Position numbers and translations under genes: made by a program
Notes under the pieces: generated by a model
Databases searched by the model: none
What the model saw: the letters and a program-made list of their open reading frames with translations, nothing else
Told to the model about the DNA's origin: nothing
Assembly (NCBI GenBank): GCA_023416995.1
Contig: JAEZGI010000029.1
Location: 62,001-126,000, forward strand
DNA: 64,000 bases
Reading direction: 5' to 3'
Source: Bacteroidota bacterium
GTDB taxonomy: Bacteria > Bacteroidota > Bacteroidia > Chitinophagales > Chitinophagaceae
Part shown: piece after piece, positions 29,001 through 40,100 of the stretch
Layout of the letters: the number at the start of each line of letters is the position of its first letter
Numbering within the stretch: the stretch's first letter is position 1

Positions 29001-31152
29001 GTTTAGATAATAGTTGTTGCGAAGTTTTAGGATCAAATACAAGCCCGGGTAAACTTAACGAGGCAAGACCAAGATTGCCCGGCCAGTCGCGGCTTGGTTT
29101 TGCCTGCGATAAATTCAACCATGCAGGCCAGTCTTTAGCGCCTGTGTTTGCATCTATGCCAAAAAGATTTTCCAGCCCTGTATTTTCAACTGAAAATTCA
29201 AACGGCGCCAGTTGACGGCTTGCACTTGGATAAGATGGCGGCATTTGCTGTTGCGTTAGCGGCAAACATTGTATTAATGGAGCGGCATGATGCCGGCACC
29301 ATGCAAGTGGCAAGTATTTCCATATCGCTGCAAACCGGGAGTCGTCATCTTTACCATTCCAAATGCCTTTCTGGAGCAACTTTTTAAACGTATCATTCTC
29401 ATTGTTTACGCTGTAATGAAAGTTCCATTGCTGCAGCAATGGAGTGGACATCATTGTGCCCCTTCGTGTTTCTTTTTTATTGCTGAAGCTTATACTAGGA
29501 AAATTTATTCTGAATGGAGAAGGAAAACGATTTTTCTTCTGCGCGGTGCTTAAAGGAAGCATAACCAGTTCACCGAGAAAGTTATCGAGGCTTGGTAATG
29601 CATCGGCAGCAACAGGCGATTGCACACCCAGTTTAAAAAAACCATGCAGCACCAGCTCCGGATTAAAGATTGTCAATCTGTGACTTGTAAGTTCCCTGGA
29701 CGCGGCATCTATGGTCCATAAACCATCATAGCCAGAACCATTCAGCAGCGTAATACTCCAGGGGTTTTCGCCGTTCTCAGGTGTGAACATCGAAGGAGAG
29801 TCGTTGCCAAAAACTGCGGCACCGTTAAATAAAGCAGTCTGTTCGCCCGAAGCAGTTTCTTGGTTATTTTCAAATGCTTTGAAGTAGTGTGTTTCTACCA
29901 GGTTCAAAAACGGCAACTGCGCCCAACCGTTAGTAAGCGGCATGCATCCCCACAAAACAGGTGGATCGGCTACAGCATCATCTTCAGGGGCGAGCAGTTT
30001 GTATTGATCTCGCAGAATAGTTGCTGTAGACAAAGGTTCGTACTGTGTTGTTACGCCGGAAATATTCACATCTTCGGTCCATTGACCGGCAGTTTTTCCC
30101 GCATTGAAGACGAGGCCCGGAGCGTTTGGTGGAGCGATTGCTTTTGAAAATTTTAAAGTGATTGTTTGTCCGGAAGCAAGAATTTGAATTTCCGGTGCAA
30201 TTGTAAACATGCCCCGGGGTGCAAGGGCTGCGTTGGACGGACTTTGATCTGCAATAATCACCCGCCACTCACCGGTGGGAAAGTCAAGGGTAGTTATTGA
30301 ACCTGCAGTGGAAGGAACGGTCCAGTAAAAACTGGGAATAGATTTCGCGTTTACAGGTTCAAGGCTTGTCCAATAAACACTTTCCTTCTCATCATTTTCC
30401 TTCTGCCGTAAACATGTTGCCAGCTCCCTAAAAATATCCTGCAACTGATCCATCGAAGGCTTCCACTTTTCTTTATCGGCATTCATCTGTTCCGTGTCAA
30501 CACTAACATAAAGGGCACCGTTGTTTTCCTTTCCCACAAAGGGTGCCATCCAGAACGGAGCTTTTACTTTCTCTAATTGCTTCCATTCAAAACTGCAGTC
30601 AGCTTCGAATAATAAACCGCTGGCATTTAGGCGTATTTCTTTTACCGATGTGATCTTCTTTTGCGTAAGCGATTCTATTGGCTTGCTGATATCTGCCGAC
30701 GGTGGTCGCAACAAGCTAAGGTTTATTTCGCCGCCAATGCAGACGCAGTCTGGCATGTTGAGCGAAGCGTCAACCATTGCGCCCTTCAGCCAATCGGCAG
30801 CATTTGATTGCAGCAGCAATAGGGCATGACATATGTTGTCTGAATCACCCGTTTTACCCCAAGTGAATACCTTGCCGATATTGACATCTACTTTATGTAT
30901 GCGGCACAACGCTACAATTGTTCCGGGCAATAAAAATTTTCTACTTCCACTAAGCAAATTTTCATTTCTGTCTACTAACAGGTTCCTGATTGCATGCGTG
31001 TCTGCAAAATGCCCACCAAATGCAGGATCTTCACCTCCCAGCGCCAGGCTTTCTGCATCGCTCCATTCTACTATCTCAGCTTTTTCAGCTTCCCAAAGCA
31101 GTTTGCCATTGCTTAATTCTGGTCCTTTTATTGTGAAATTTCTAAGTGTCAT
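23056..31152 (-). CDS. Giant uncharacterised protein (2698 aa) with central OmpA-like domain
   Basis: 2698 residues, not recognised as a whole. It starts 3 bp beyond the stop of the 3638-residue gene, so the two are almost certainly co-translated. No signal peptide or clear transmembrane helix. The sequence is mostly beta-rich (alternating hydrophobic strands, many Gly/Pro turns), with Lys/Glu-rich linkers near residues 740-790. The one recognisable element is an OmpA C-terminal-like peptidoglycan-binding domain at about 1365-1475: ILFNSNLSVIKPSEEEKL, then SIEGHTDNTG (H1404), then SRKRAIGVKARL and SNNRRVEIHCSF. Such domains usually end a protein; here more than 1200 residues follow. The C-terminal ~350 residues again look like beta-sandwich modules. 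A structural or adhesion role is possible but not shown. Confidence 0.9.
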   Translation of the reverse strand: MTLRNFTIKGPELSNGKLLWEAEKAEIVEWSDAESLALGGEDPAFGGHFADTHAIRNLLVDRNENLLSGSRKFLLPGTIVALCRIHKVDVNIGKVFTWGKTGDSDNICHALLLLQSNAADWLKGAMVDASLNMPDCVCIGGEINLSLLRPPSADISKPIESLTQKKITSVKEIRLNASGLLFEADCSFEWKQLEKVKAPFWMAPFVGKENNGALYVSVDTEQMNADKEKWKPSMDQLQDIFRELATCLRQKENDEKESVYWTSLEPVNAKSIPSFYWTVPSTAGSITTLDFPTGEWRVIIADQSPSNAALAPRGMFTIAPEIQILASGQTITLKFSKAIAPPNAPGLVFNAGKTAGQWTEDVNISGVTTQYEPLSTATILRDQYKLLAPEDDAVADPPVLWGCMPLTNGWAQLPFLNLVETHYFKAFENNQETASGEQTALFNGAAVFGNDSPSMFTPENGENPWSITLLNGSGYDGLWTIDAASRELTSHRLTIFNPELVLHGFFKLGVQSPVAADALPSLDNFLGELVMLPLSTAQKKNRFPSPFRINFPSISFSNKKETRRGTMMSTPLLQQWNFHYSVNNENDTFKKLLQKGIWNGKDDDSRFAAIWKYLPLAWCRHHAAPLIQCLPLTQQQMPPSYPSASRQLAPFEFSVENTGLENLFGIDANTGAKDWPAWLNLSQAKPSRDWPGNLGLASLSLPGLVFDPKTSQQLLSKRTDFTGAQMLYSLPYTEEINALAQLPKEEKQENNDQPEEVVDKPVLIPRRESYAEHWQQLAEKAVLAKGDADEMLELEVEKTNVINLVEPFAWPVKATLELDNYPGKIELANAQGDQSVTLKDEDALKGISGKFVINQKELKLIKSDDPGVTITAGSMAAFGDGKRLRDQRGWWRGASTADIISGIIRTPMQRQTEQDEDFELCTLSTPVALSFVTGPSWLCWFRDLPFKADTFKREDEAQGAEDVNDTNAVSSRKNALRGYEWRLMQQTDDPLMLLGFYFFPLTLEKVVIQANEVQSVDIIGRVQLPFPQHKQQLPELGNVVRVKFVRTAGSLKIQSVSSTLQGGAAPQQVNGILSLDPQKNNFAPRLHWKIFEYTATTNKIDIDCLLEFYLFGERWFVPLEDNDIESGKPAEFKGKIELEGENISMTVAVKLDAAMLPVAVKITMQFTWGDGASLKAVAEVAFDLLTTQFPGNVIDLITPGITTNFYWNIPGKPVLNVNKGWLDHRSLQLSFSGFKNNAHKTLELLPGMLLDDVSGEPSAGFASASFFVNKDGVGKKTLKLNHACVEAVFNCRWGAGPLSSSSPAVTAEHTIKEVFGSSSGNLNAGYTLNYTEKKWTVSFLLNGMIDVNNLVSYPRSALNPQIELPVILFNSNLSVIKPSEEEKLRKVAEQMKLFPELTLSIEGHTDNTGAVADNFDLSRKRAIGVKARLKKILKDDFGIPEATADKRLTVAWFGETLPDSPSVSNNRRVEIHCSFTALPAIRPAGNAGDLNHIRHTLRILFNQHEIDSKALTAGSGIVLFNFKDDAAWQFLAVVEHRLVDVGFRNLSTPLEQSNDRRWTAIQEIRFASPSKFSSYIRYFFDKENKPRKKIYSALVGSPSKQENEDNSDPLEVLSIDAHEFSRISAAFHYKPFIEKLLAETAGQNEITKLNNAILVEASAIQKILNSSNSSNEPLNLQYLPGGIQRAILSVPEDYAMPSITPRRDWALMSLPFLGRLQQAVNDWTGNDSQPASLLAADPILFLHKNIASAQPLPVVPLSLASRGDRKPVPVQISLFDLTRFRRFRRLDPATLMESWFRIQNPPVETFKDEQKLVSVTAALPADSPARLSRETLLKRLYDEQRNSFPPAIGQLLNEDPEVTSDLVWRRNALITWQGFSNIVKEDIHDRTDADTSNNPYSFYFAAAQIHSYRFTGNGKVVDRYPAVTLLPANLKVDGKPNKMPVSFTVSPYLGLDFKVVNDVASDRTPVLIFAELLCLDQTGKRIIPAVSRVWQQEEIIANDYSFVGAWGNDVRSRIAADSPVAVVRIRKVFSSGKEPGMRFPEIEYAFEVLASGEQFTSIAESGGPLRLPLKQLRFSEGQFGGSIAPARPESFEIAPPQVTGVQPLNIDKDKWNLNPDDRKWHWGLSALRMSVKFTDKNKGIIGSDLKQDHRLWWNAVSHQVQYENFREATPLKKFLPANFRARYISTLLPVPATPPLPENFKLLPAEIGPVKQWQPVLPGGLYYLFVGARPGVPFVFRNMLIRQDLNEEGENNNDSRPLVAGGIAVQHRFPRPVALPANPPSNQLTEPAPQNALQTWAWYFESELTVQHRINKNAMPHDNAFVVKDNEAHGLQVCIPQLGSGILPESHDGRFALEFKRYPENVTPIPNSDWNINAELVVPGRQLPLMKRGDLYVPALPEENRQKEIDMFRQFLSDLPHGTAVQLRVTVTPAKIIIGDIANYGQTLVLPLRLARQNKLRDPFAYRYTQFEDPEYNRRLASQAAQTNREVTYKSGTDNKKTELIFAADRREYNATSEGLLALFAGNGIKVTSKVTFKWVNASGIATDVAIMDFKTVEDNSAVLRFSLLEIQHNKSVRLAAGDSLLILLDDITITDSTGVANKLQPLGLKVEIVSTPVTPVPAAAYGLLRRKKGAQPVECVKFAWSPQPSRIELLTPMDLKKGIVRRRAIFQWIDTVRLGAEYDYEIQKITPSGSTHFNLFK

Positions 31153-31155
31153 AAA

Positions 31156-34100
31156 TTACAGTTGGGGTAATTGTATGTTTTCTGTTTGAGCGGCCGCAGT
31201 TCCTCGTCTTGCACTGATTTCAAATGAAGCTTCATTTAATCCATGCCTGCCAGTAGAAGTAAACAACCTGCGTATTGCCTTATTATTTACTTCAAGTGAG
31301 CTGTTTAAAAGTGTTTTTGCTTCATCAACAGTCATCCATCCCCACCACCTAAACACAGCGCGTCCTATCAATAAATGATCTTTTAATATACCGGGTAGTT
31401 GCAGCTGTTGCGGGCGGGGCAACCAACTCGTTTCAGCAATCTCTAATGTTACAGAGGGTGGTGCTGCTGTACTAACAGCATCAAGCAGGCGTTGAAAACT
31501 TACACCAAAGTCAGAGATTTGTGTCCACTGTGTGATCACTGCCTTCTGCTCTTCGTTCATCAAACCTTGCCAGGTGAACTTTTTGTTCGCAGCATCCAGG
31601 CTGAACATGGCAGGCGCCGCAATTTCTTCGATTTGTTCTATGCCTATGCATGCATTAGCACTGATAGCTATTTCATTGCCCGCCAGGTCATCATCATAGT
31701 TTGCCAGTTGATCGGTTAATGAAATAAGTGCTGCAGCAAATGAATGGTCTAGAGGCGTTTTCAAAAAATTCTGCAGTTCCGTTAATACCGTTACGCGGTC
31801 ATTTTTTGAAATACGCAATGAAAGAACACACGATGTAGGTGCAGGTAATTCTATCCGCTCAGATGTGAGCGTAAATCCTTTTGTGCCTGTAACAGGTTCT
31901 TCGCTGAACCAGTCGCTGAAATATTCATTGTACGCATCGCGGTTCTGCAAGTCGTTTGTGAATTGTATTATACGGTCTTTATCAGGGGCTGTGAGGTATA
32001 GTTTGCGTACCCAGTCGCGCTCCTCTTCATTCAACGGCGCAATTGCTGTAAAAAATATTCTGCCTGTAACATTCACCACTTCCAATTTACGTTTCAGGTC
32101 CTCGGGGAAGTCTGCCGGATAAGTGGGTGCCACACTCACCATTACTGCGGCTGTGTATTTGCGCAGTACCCTGTTAATTTCTGCAACAGTGGCAGAAGTG
32201 GGGAAGAGCATTTTAAGCTGCGGAAATACTAACGGAAGCTGAGCGTAATATATTTTTTGTGTAAGATCGCCTGCTGTAAAAGTTATGGGACCTGTGCCCG
32301 GCACGATAGTTCCGTTCTGCTGCTCTATTTCTCTTGGTTGCGGCAATGTAAGAATATTGTTTCGCTGCAATTGTGCTTCTAAGTAGAACTTGTGCTCTCC
32401 CGCGGGAATGATCTGTACTGCAACACACTCAAATTGTTTGCCTAGTGGTATCGATTTAAAGAAAGTGTGCGGCGGAGCTGTGAGCAGTTTTTCTGTATCG
32501 TAACGGAATTCTGTTTGTGCTTCGACGTTAGCGCCAACAGCTTTCAGTATTACTTGGTATGCTACCTCTGTGTCGGGGAGGTCCGAATAGCGAAGCTGCA
32601 TTTCGTCCGCCTGCTCAGTCCATGTTTCTTCCACACCATCCGGCAGGCATTCGCGATAAGAGTTAAGATGAACATTTACCTGCAGAAAACGCAATGCGCC
32701 GTTATCTTTTACTTCCAGTTGCGCCTTCGGCTTCGGCGATTTATACTCGAGGTCCTGCTGTACTATGCTGGTAACCGTCGATACACGTCGGGATGTTTGC
32801 GCTGCAATTAACAAGAGGTGCTTATAAAAATAAGGCAGCTGTTCAAATTGAAGTACCAATGCATCTTTCGAAAAAACACCAAGCCTCGAAGGTATATCGA
32901 GCGATGCACGCACCGCAGGTAAAAGACTGCCGGGATCATCAACCGCAAGATGGTCGGGTTGTTCCATGTCGTGCGGAAGTTCTGCTCCGCTAGTTGCTTT
33001 GGGATACACGGGTTTTAACAAAGGCCGGCCATTTTGGGCAAGCTCTTCGTTAAGTTTTGCAAGTGATGCGTCAAAAGCAAATTTCCGTAGCAGTGTATGG
33101 GCTATTTGCCTATACTCCAACTGCCGCACCAGCGTGCGGTTACTTTCTATCAGTAGTTGCTCAGGATGTTTCGCAATGATAACTTCCCAAGTTTTGCCGG
33201 GCCTGATAGCTTCGGTACTTCCTACCGCTTCATCGAGCCTGCCGGAGAACAGTACTACCGGTGCAGCCACATCTTTAATGCGATCTATCACCACATCCAG
33301 ACCACCTGATCCAGGTGCAGGTGCTTTAAACCAATTGAGTTTTGGTTTTTCTTCCGGGAACAATTCCGCTGAGTTGGCCAGTGTTTCAAATAGCTTATCG
33401 TAACGGTGTTGCGGCAGGAAGTAATAACGGTAAACATGCGCCCAGCCATCTTCTATACGATGATAATAAGTTAAACGTCCTGCGGCATCGGGCGATAACG
33501 AAGTGGGCGACATCACCCGCGGATAAGCCGAAGCAATGTTGATCCCGTTCTTTGTATGCAATGCATCGTCGCTTGAAGAAGTGGCAAAGTCTGCGCTGGC
33601 GGTAAAAAACCTGTCAACCCATTTCATTATGTTCAAAACATCCTGCGTGTTTTCGGCAGGCGGGGGAACAAGTGATGATTCTCCTGGAGGATTCACCCGA
33701 ATGAGATAACATGCAAGGCGCTGCCAGTGCTTTGCTTCATCTGATTGATTTTTGAAACGTTCTTTCCATTCTTCAACAGGCGCATCAAAATACTGCGATT
33801 GCCAGTCTGTAAGCCGCACTACAGTTTCTTCAACATCGTATAACTCTGTGTTGATGCCTTCTGTTGGAGGTCCTGCTGCAGGCTCAGTGCAATGCAATAT
33901 GAAACGGATCTCACCTTCGGCAGGAAACCTTGCTTCAACTGTAACACTATGCGGTTTGTCATTTGTTGATTCCGCAGGTGCATCAACAATTATGGCTGCA
34001 TTATCCCTCGTTACTTCTACCAGTTTGCCACTTGCAGGTTTTGTCCATTTGAATTTGAGATTAAGGGTCTTTTTGTCTCTTGTCTCCGGAAATACATCAC

Positions 34101-37100
34101 CGTTTTCGTTAACCCTTTTCGTGATCTTGTACGACCTGTATTTATAAACCTGTTTTGCTACGGGCCGCAGGCTGACCTGTACAAGGCTTAGCAGGTCGTT
34201 TGCATCAGGTACAACCGCTTTATTTTTTTCAAGCCTTGTACTTCTTGAAGGTTTAAAAAGATATTCGATAAACAGGTGCTTTTCTATTTCGTCTGTGTAC
34301 AAGCCTGTTTCTTTACCCAGGTTTTTTAACGCGGTAATCGTTGTTAAAAGTTTCTCACGAATTTCATCTGGCGTACGCGGCTTACCGGAGTTTCTATCAC
34401 GAATTGAAAAACTAACAGAAAGCCCCAGTGTTTTAAGAATGTTCCAACCGTAAGGGTCCTGCGCAGGTGAGGTTTGCTGCTGCAGCAGCTCTAAATTCTC
34501 GAGCTTGAATGGAGGTGCTGCATTCAGTTCAACTACATCGTTATTGTCTTCCAGTTCTTTTGTTAACCAGTCGAGGAACGGATGCAAATTTTTTCCTGTA
34601 GATCTTTCCAGGGTAAGCCTTGTTATACCGCCCACCATAAAAGGCCTTCCTTTAATCTGAATGGTTGCATTCTGTTGTTGAATGTTTACCTGCCGGTAAC
34701 CATTGTTTGATGGATAAGCAGGATCAGTGATGCGTATAAATTCCCCGTGATTCAACTGCGGGGCAGTGCCTGTAAATTTTATCAGGGTAAACGGTTTGCC
34801 GGGGGCTTCGGCTTCTATTGTCACATCTGCAGTTATCACAAGATTTTCGTCGTCAGTCGCAGGTAAAACCGGTTCAATGGTTATCCAATTGTTTAATGTG
34901 TCCTTAATTGGCGGGGGAGTGAATGATTTATCAGCAAAACGCAAAAGGTTTGTTTCGGCGGGCTGTTGAGAATGCAGTTGTTTGACACCATTGTTTTCAG
35001 GCTGGGTAAAACCGGTGATGCGAACAAAACTTCCGGGCCTGAACAGGACTGGGTCAAATGTAATATTTGTTCCCTCCAGTATTTGCTGCGGAGTAAAAGC
35101 TAACGTCACTTCTCCTCTCATCATCGCGGGGTGCTGCACCCATTCCAGGTACGATTCGCGCCACGAGAACCAGGGACTTAGTTTTGCTTTTGAGAACTGC
35201 GGCTGCTTGTCTTTGGCAGCAGAAGCATCGTTCAACATTCTGCGCACCATACTGGGGTACCAGGCTTCCCACTGGTCTGCAATAGTTGTATTGTCAGGCG
35301 ACAAATTAAGTTGAACAGACGATAACAATTCTACTTCGCGTATCCTTCGCAGTTGTTGCAGGAAGGTATCGTTTTGTGGGCGGTCAACTGCATCGCCAGT
35401 ATGTGCGTCTACGTCAAACTCATACAACTGGTACCCAGATTGAAGGTTGGTAGGAAAAGTGGTTGTTTCAGAAGGGCTCTGATTCCATAAAAGCTCCACC
35501 ACACGAATGGCTTCAGGATGTTTTGTGAATGCGAGCACATCCCCGATGGGACTATTAAATGTGGTATCGTCTTTTAACGACGGCATCGGGAAAGCTGCAA
35601 GGTCTACATCTGCCTTTGCATCTTCGGGTGCAACCACGGTGAGTGAAACGGGGCATGTCACCCATTCCAGCAATTCGGGCATTCGTTTTATGTTAAGTAT
35701 TTTGTCCCTATCAGGTTGTGTCTTGCGTTCAAAGCATAAAATGATGCGCACAGGCACAATAGGTGAGAGCACCTCGTTGTTGCCTACGGTTTGAAGAAAA
35801 ACACGCCAGGCTTCGGGGCGCCATTTTAATTGTGAATCAAGTATTTCTTTCAGGTCGTCGTTGATGGAAAGTTTTATCTCGGTACCACTTTCCGGAGGAG
35901 GAAGAGGCACTACAATATCAGTACGCAGCACTCTTGCATTACTACTAGGCAAGCCATCGTTGTGATTGCCTTCTGTTTCTGTGTCCAGTCCATAAGAACC
36001 AACCGGCAATGTTTTTTCTTTTCTGAAGACAAGCCTGTATTCCTTGATTGTTACTTTAGGCTGGTTAGGAAGATCGGCAGGCTTCTTCCACGTTAATTGC
36101 ACGCTTTCCGGTTTCAGTACCGTTGCTTCCGGTGTGGTTTCAAATACGTCTTCATCAATTTTATAGGACACTTGCAACTCACTTTCAGATGGAACCGGCG
36201 GCGGATAATTTGCACGCCTGGTGGTTACTAGTGTAAGAGGTCTTGGACTTTGTTTTCCGGTTACATCTACAGGTACCACCGTATAGAGGTAGGTTTTTCC
36301 ATTTCTGCCCAATGCTATCTGGTCTTCCAGCGATTCATCGTTAAAATGATCTGTGAACTGAAAACGCGACCGCAAGCGAATGAGTTCCGGAGCGTAAACA
36401 GTTGCTAAACCTGGTTTCTCTTCTTCTGTTGGCGGAAAGCCAAAATCGGTCGGCCTTAATTCTTCAAGTGTCAGATGGTTTTGACTCACGCCTGCTGCAG
36501 CTGCAACTGTGTACACGGTAACAGGTTTACCGTTGAAGTCTATGACGAGTTGCTGTTTCGGCCTGAAAACCTGCAATCCGCCGTTGGCGCAGGCGATGGT
36601 GTTGTTTGCGAAAGAAAGCAGCATCGTATCCTGTACAGAGGGCCTGCTCAATATCTCAACCGGCTTTACTACAAATTCTCTTTCTGCTTCTGTAGAATGT
36701 AACGGGCGCCTGCGAATGAGATAATGTTTCAGGAATTGTTCGGGTTCAATCTGCTGTTCCAGCAGCTCTGCTTCAGTAGTTTTGTTGATGAATTTTTCCA
36801 GCTTCATACGCATTTCAAGTTTTTGCTCGTCTGACCAGGTAAGGTCCCAGGTAATGGCAATAGTATTTGCATCAGTATAATCTCTTACCCGCTGGAACTG
36901 GGGGATATTTTTCACGAAGCTGCTGGCTTCCGTATTAAAGAGTATAACTTTTTCAGCTTCGGCTGAATCGGGATCTGTTGAATCGGTTTTTGTTCTTTGT
37001 TTGATAAGAATTTGTTGCGACATGTGCTCCCTGAGCCATAAAGGAATACCACCCGTGGTTCTGAACACCAAACCCATTTGAAAGGCCACTGATTTTGGTA

Positions 37101-40100
37101 TCTCCACTTTTGATCTGTCTTGCACATATTCTTGAAAATCTGTGAGCATCTGGTTCACTACAGCACTTCTTAGGTGAATCGCCTGTTCGGCCATATCGAC
37201 TTCGTCTTTTTTGTCGCCTTCGTCCGGCAGTTGCCCGTCGGGGGCATAAATATTGGTATTGCTGGAAAAAGCGTTCAATAAGCTCGCTTCGTAAAATGAA
37301 TTCTTGTCCTGCTTAAAATAAGGTGATCCTTCAAACTGTTCTGCCGCGCCGCGCACAGCTGCTTCAAATGCAGCATCAGACGGATTGTACACCCTTGCGT
37401 CTTCAAAAATATTTCCTTCCTGCACCGGAACTCCCGGGTCGCCTACAGGAATTATATCGTCGAATTCTTCACCTTCAGCTATTGTGATATATGCTTTGCG
37501 AAGCATCGAATCCAGGCTAATTTTTCCTTGTTCTATTTTGCCTGTCTCTGGATCTTTATATTCGTATAATCCCATTTCCTCTTCCCAATCTGCTTTCCAG
37601 TTGTATGGTTTGGTAACGTCTATGCCAGGTGAGGTTGCCACCGGCCACTCATCACTGAACGGATCGAATTGATGCAGCACGAAATCTTTCTCCAGGGCAG
37701 GAAACGTCAACTCGAAATCTGTGTTGACGATCAATCCCTTTTCCGGCGGAACAGGAAGAAAGCCTTGTTTTCTCTGATCATCTGTTTTTTCATTGGGATA
37801 AAGAAGGAAATAACATTCAGTATTGCTAACAGGTATGCAGTAGATGAAATAACCCGGTGTAACAAATTCACCTCCTGGTGTGGTTGCTTTTGCTATGGAA
37901 AGGGAGCTGGCAAATGTAGAAGCAAGCGCATTTGAAAGCAATGTATTTGCTGTCAGTGGCTTTGTAGGTGAAACTCTGTCCAGCGACTGTTGTGTTCCCG
38001 GTATCGGTTCTGCTTCTGCTGCCTCCAGACCGATGTTTACATATTGCGAAGTGATTTCTCTTGCGCGATTTACTGCTTCATGATGAAGACCTACATGAAT
38101 TTTGAAGTGCAAACCGCGACCCATAATGCGTAGCGAGACTGTTGCTCTGCCACTCACGCCAAGCGCTGTTTGAGGTGTAAAGCCCAGCTCCAGCAACGCA
38201 GTTATCTGCACTGAAAATTGGAAGCTTAAGTTTATTTTGATTTTGACAAATCCAACCTTGAACCGTAACCAGAAATCAACGCTGAACCTAACATTTATCT
38301 CTATCCCGACAGCGCCGTACAATGCAGAACGTTGAATGGGTTGTACCAATCCAATTACACCAATATACCTTGCGCCATATGCAACTTTAGCCGTTGCTGA
38401 AATACGTGCGCCTACCGAATCGCCTCCTGCCTGAGCAGCAAGTTCCAACGTACCACGCGCCATGAAAGAATTGCCATACACTATATCCGTTCTGGATATC
38501 CTGAAAATGGTTCCTCCCCGAAATTCAGCGGTCAATGGACCAAGGCTATCCTGCCAGCTTAGTTGTGTTGGCCAGCCAAGTTCGTAATGCAGTAGGCCCG
38601 GTTCTATGAGCAGTGTAGCTGAAAAACGGCTGTTGCGGATGGCGCGTTTTATAAATTCGGGCAAGGGAGGGTGGTCGCCAAATTCTGCGCCGGGGTTGGA
38701 TGCGAAGTGTGCAAGCAAACGTTTTTTGCGGGGAGAAAGCAATACAAAGCCGCTGAGCAAAGGGCGTGTGCGCAGGCTTTCTGTTTCACGGTAATCGTTG
38801 TAGTTGGTGTTAAGCCATGCGCGTGCAGTCATTAAAAATGTAAGATCGCTTCTTAGGCCCAGCACTACATCCAGCAAAAAGAGTGACGACAAAGTTTTTT
38901 CAACTTGCGGGTGCCAGTCAGTTGCCTGTTGTGATGCGGAATTCTGCGAAATCATCATTCTTGCGGCAACCGTCCAGCGCGGACTTTGCCCCGGATCTTC
39001 AATAACCACGCGCCATTGGTCGCGGCGCGATAGTTCGCCTTGCGTGAGCGAGAGCCGCCTCAATTCTTTTATCAGTTCACGCGGGTCGTCAAGATCATCT
39101 GCCGCCCTGATGCTGGCCAGCGTATACCTGTAACCGAAACCCAGACCTATTTCCCTGATAAACACATTCAGCAGCGGAATGCGCAGGCTTATTTTTTCTA
39201 CCTGCACAAAAATGAACCATGCTCTTACAAAACGATCACCATTGTCGCGGCTTACGCGTAAAAATGTAAACGCAGCGGTAAATGTTGGCAGTCCCTGTAT
39301 GGATAATGAGCCACGTCCGCCAAAACCTCTTGCAATGACTCCCGGTTCTATGAGGTCGTTGTCGAAAAAGTCCACCGATCCTTCAACAGCAAATGTATCT
39401 CCCTGTCGTATTTTAACAGTGAGTCCTTTGAAGTGAATGCGCGGAACGAATTTTCCGGGTTCAGGTAATCCAATAAAAAGATTATGAAAATCGAACGAGG
39501 CTTCTATAACGTCGCCTGTGCCGTCGGCAAACATTACCTGCCCGGCAAGCTCCATTGCGGCATCGCCACCAAACATTGGTGCGCTGGGTATAAAACCGAT
39601 TCCGCGTATTTCCATTTTAAAACAGCCGAGAAACTCGAACGACGGTTTGCGCGGCATTTCTACCAGGAACTTAATGTGCTTGCTAAGTACACTAACGTCT
39701 TCGGTCAGCGGGCATTCCATCAATTGCATTTCAATGCCCGGCAACCAGGACAGGGGACCAGATGAATCGTCTCCCGGCAAAGGCACAAATTTGGCCATAC
39801 CGGTAATAGTGAAATAAAAATGATAACGCCCGTCGTTCACGAATTTTAATCCAAGTCCATCTACTGAAAATTGAAAGCGTGTGGATTTACAATCGAGCAA
39901 ATTCCTGCCGCGCAGGCGTGCAAGCCCTGCAACCAGTTCCAGATGGCCGCTATTGCTGGTGCGGAACTGCAGCGCAATATCTGCCGTTGCTTCGCCTACC
40001 AGTTTTGGCGGCAGTGCGCCGGAACCTGCAATAGAAAAATCCCTGATCTTATTTTCTTCAATGTTGAATTCACCTTCGGTGAAGTGAAAGCGTGTGTTCA

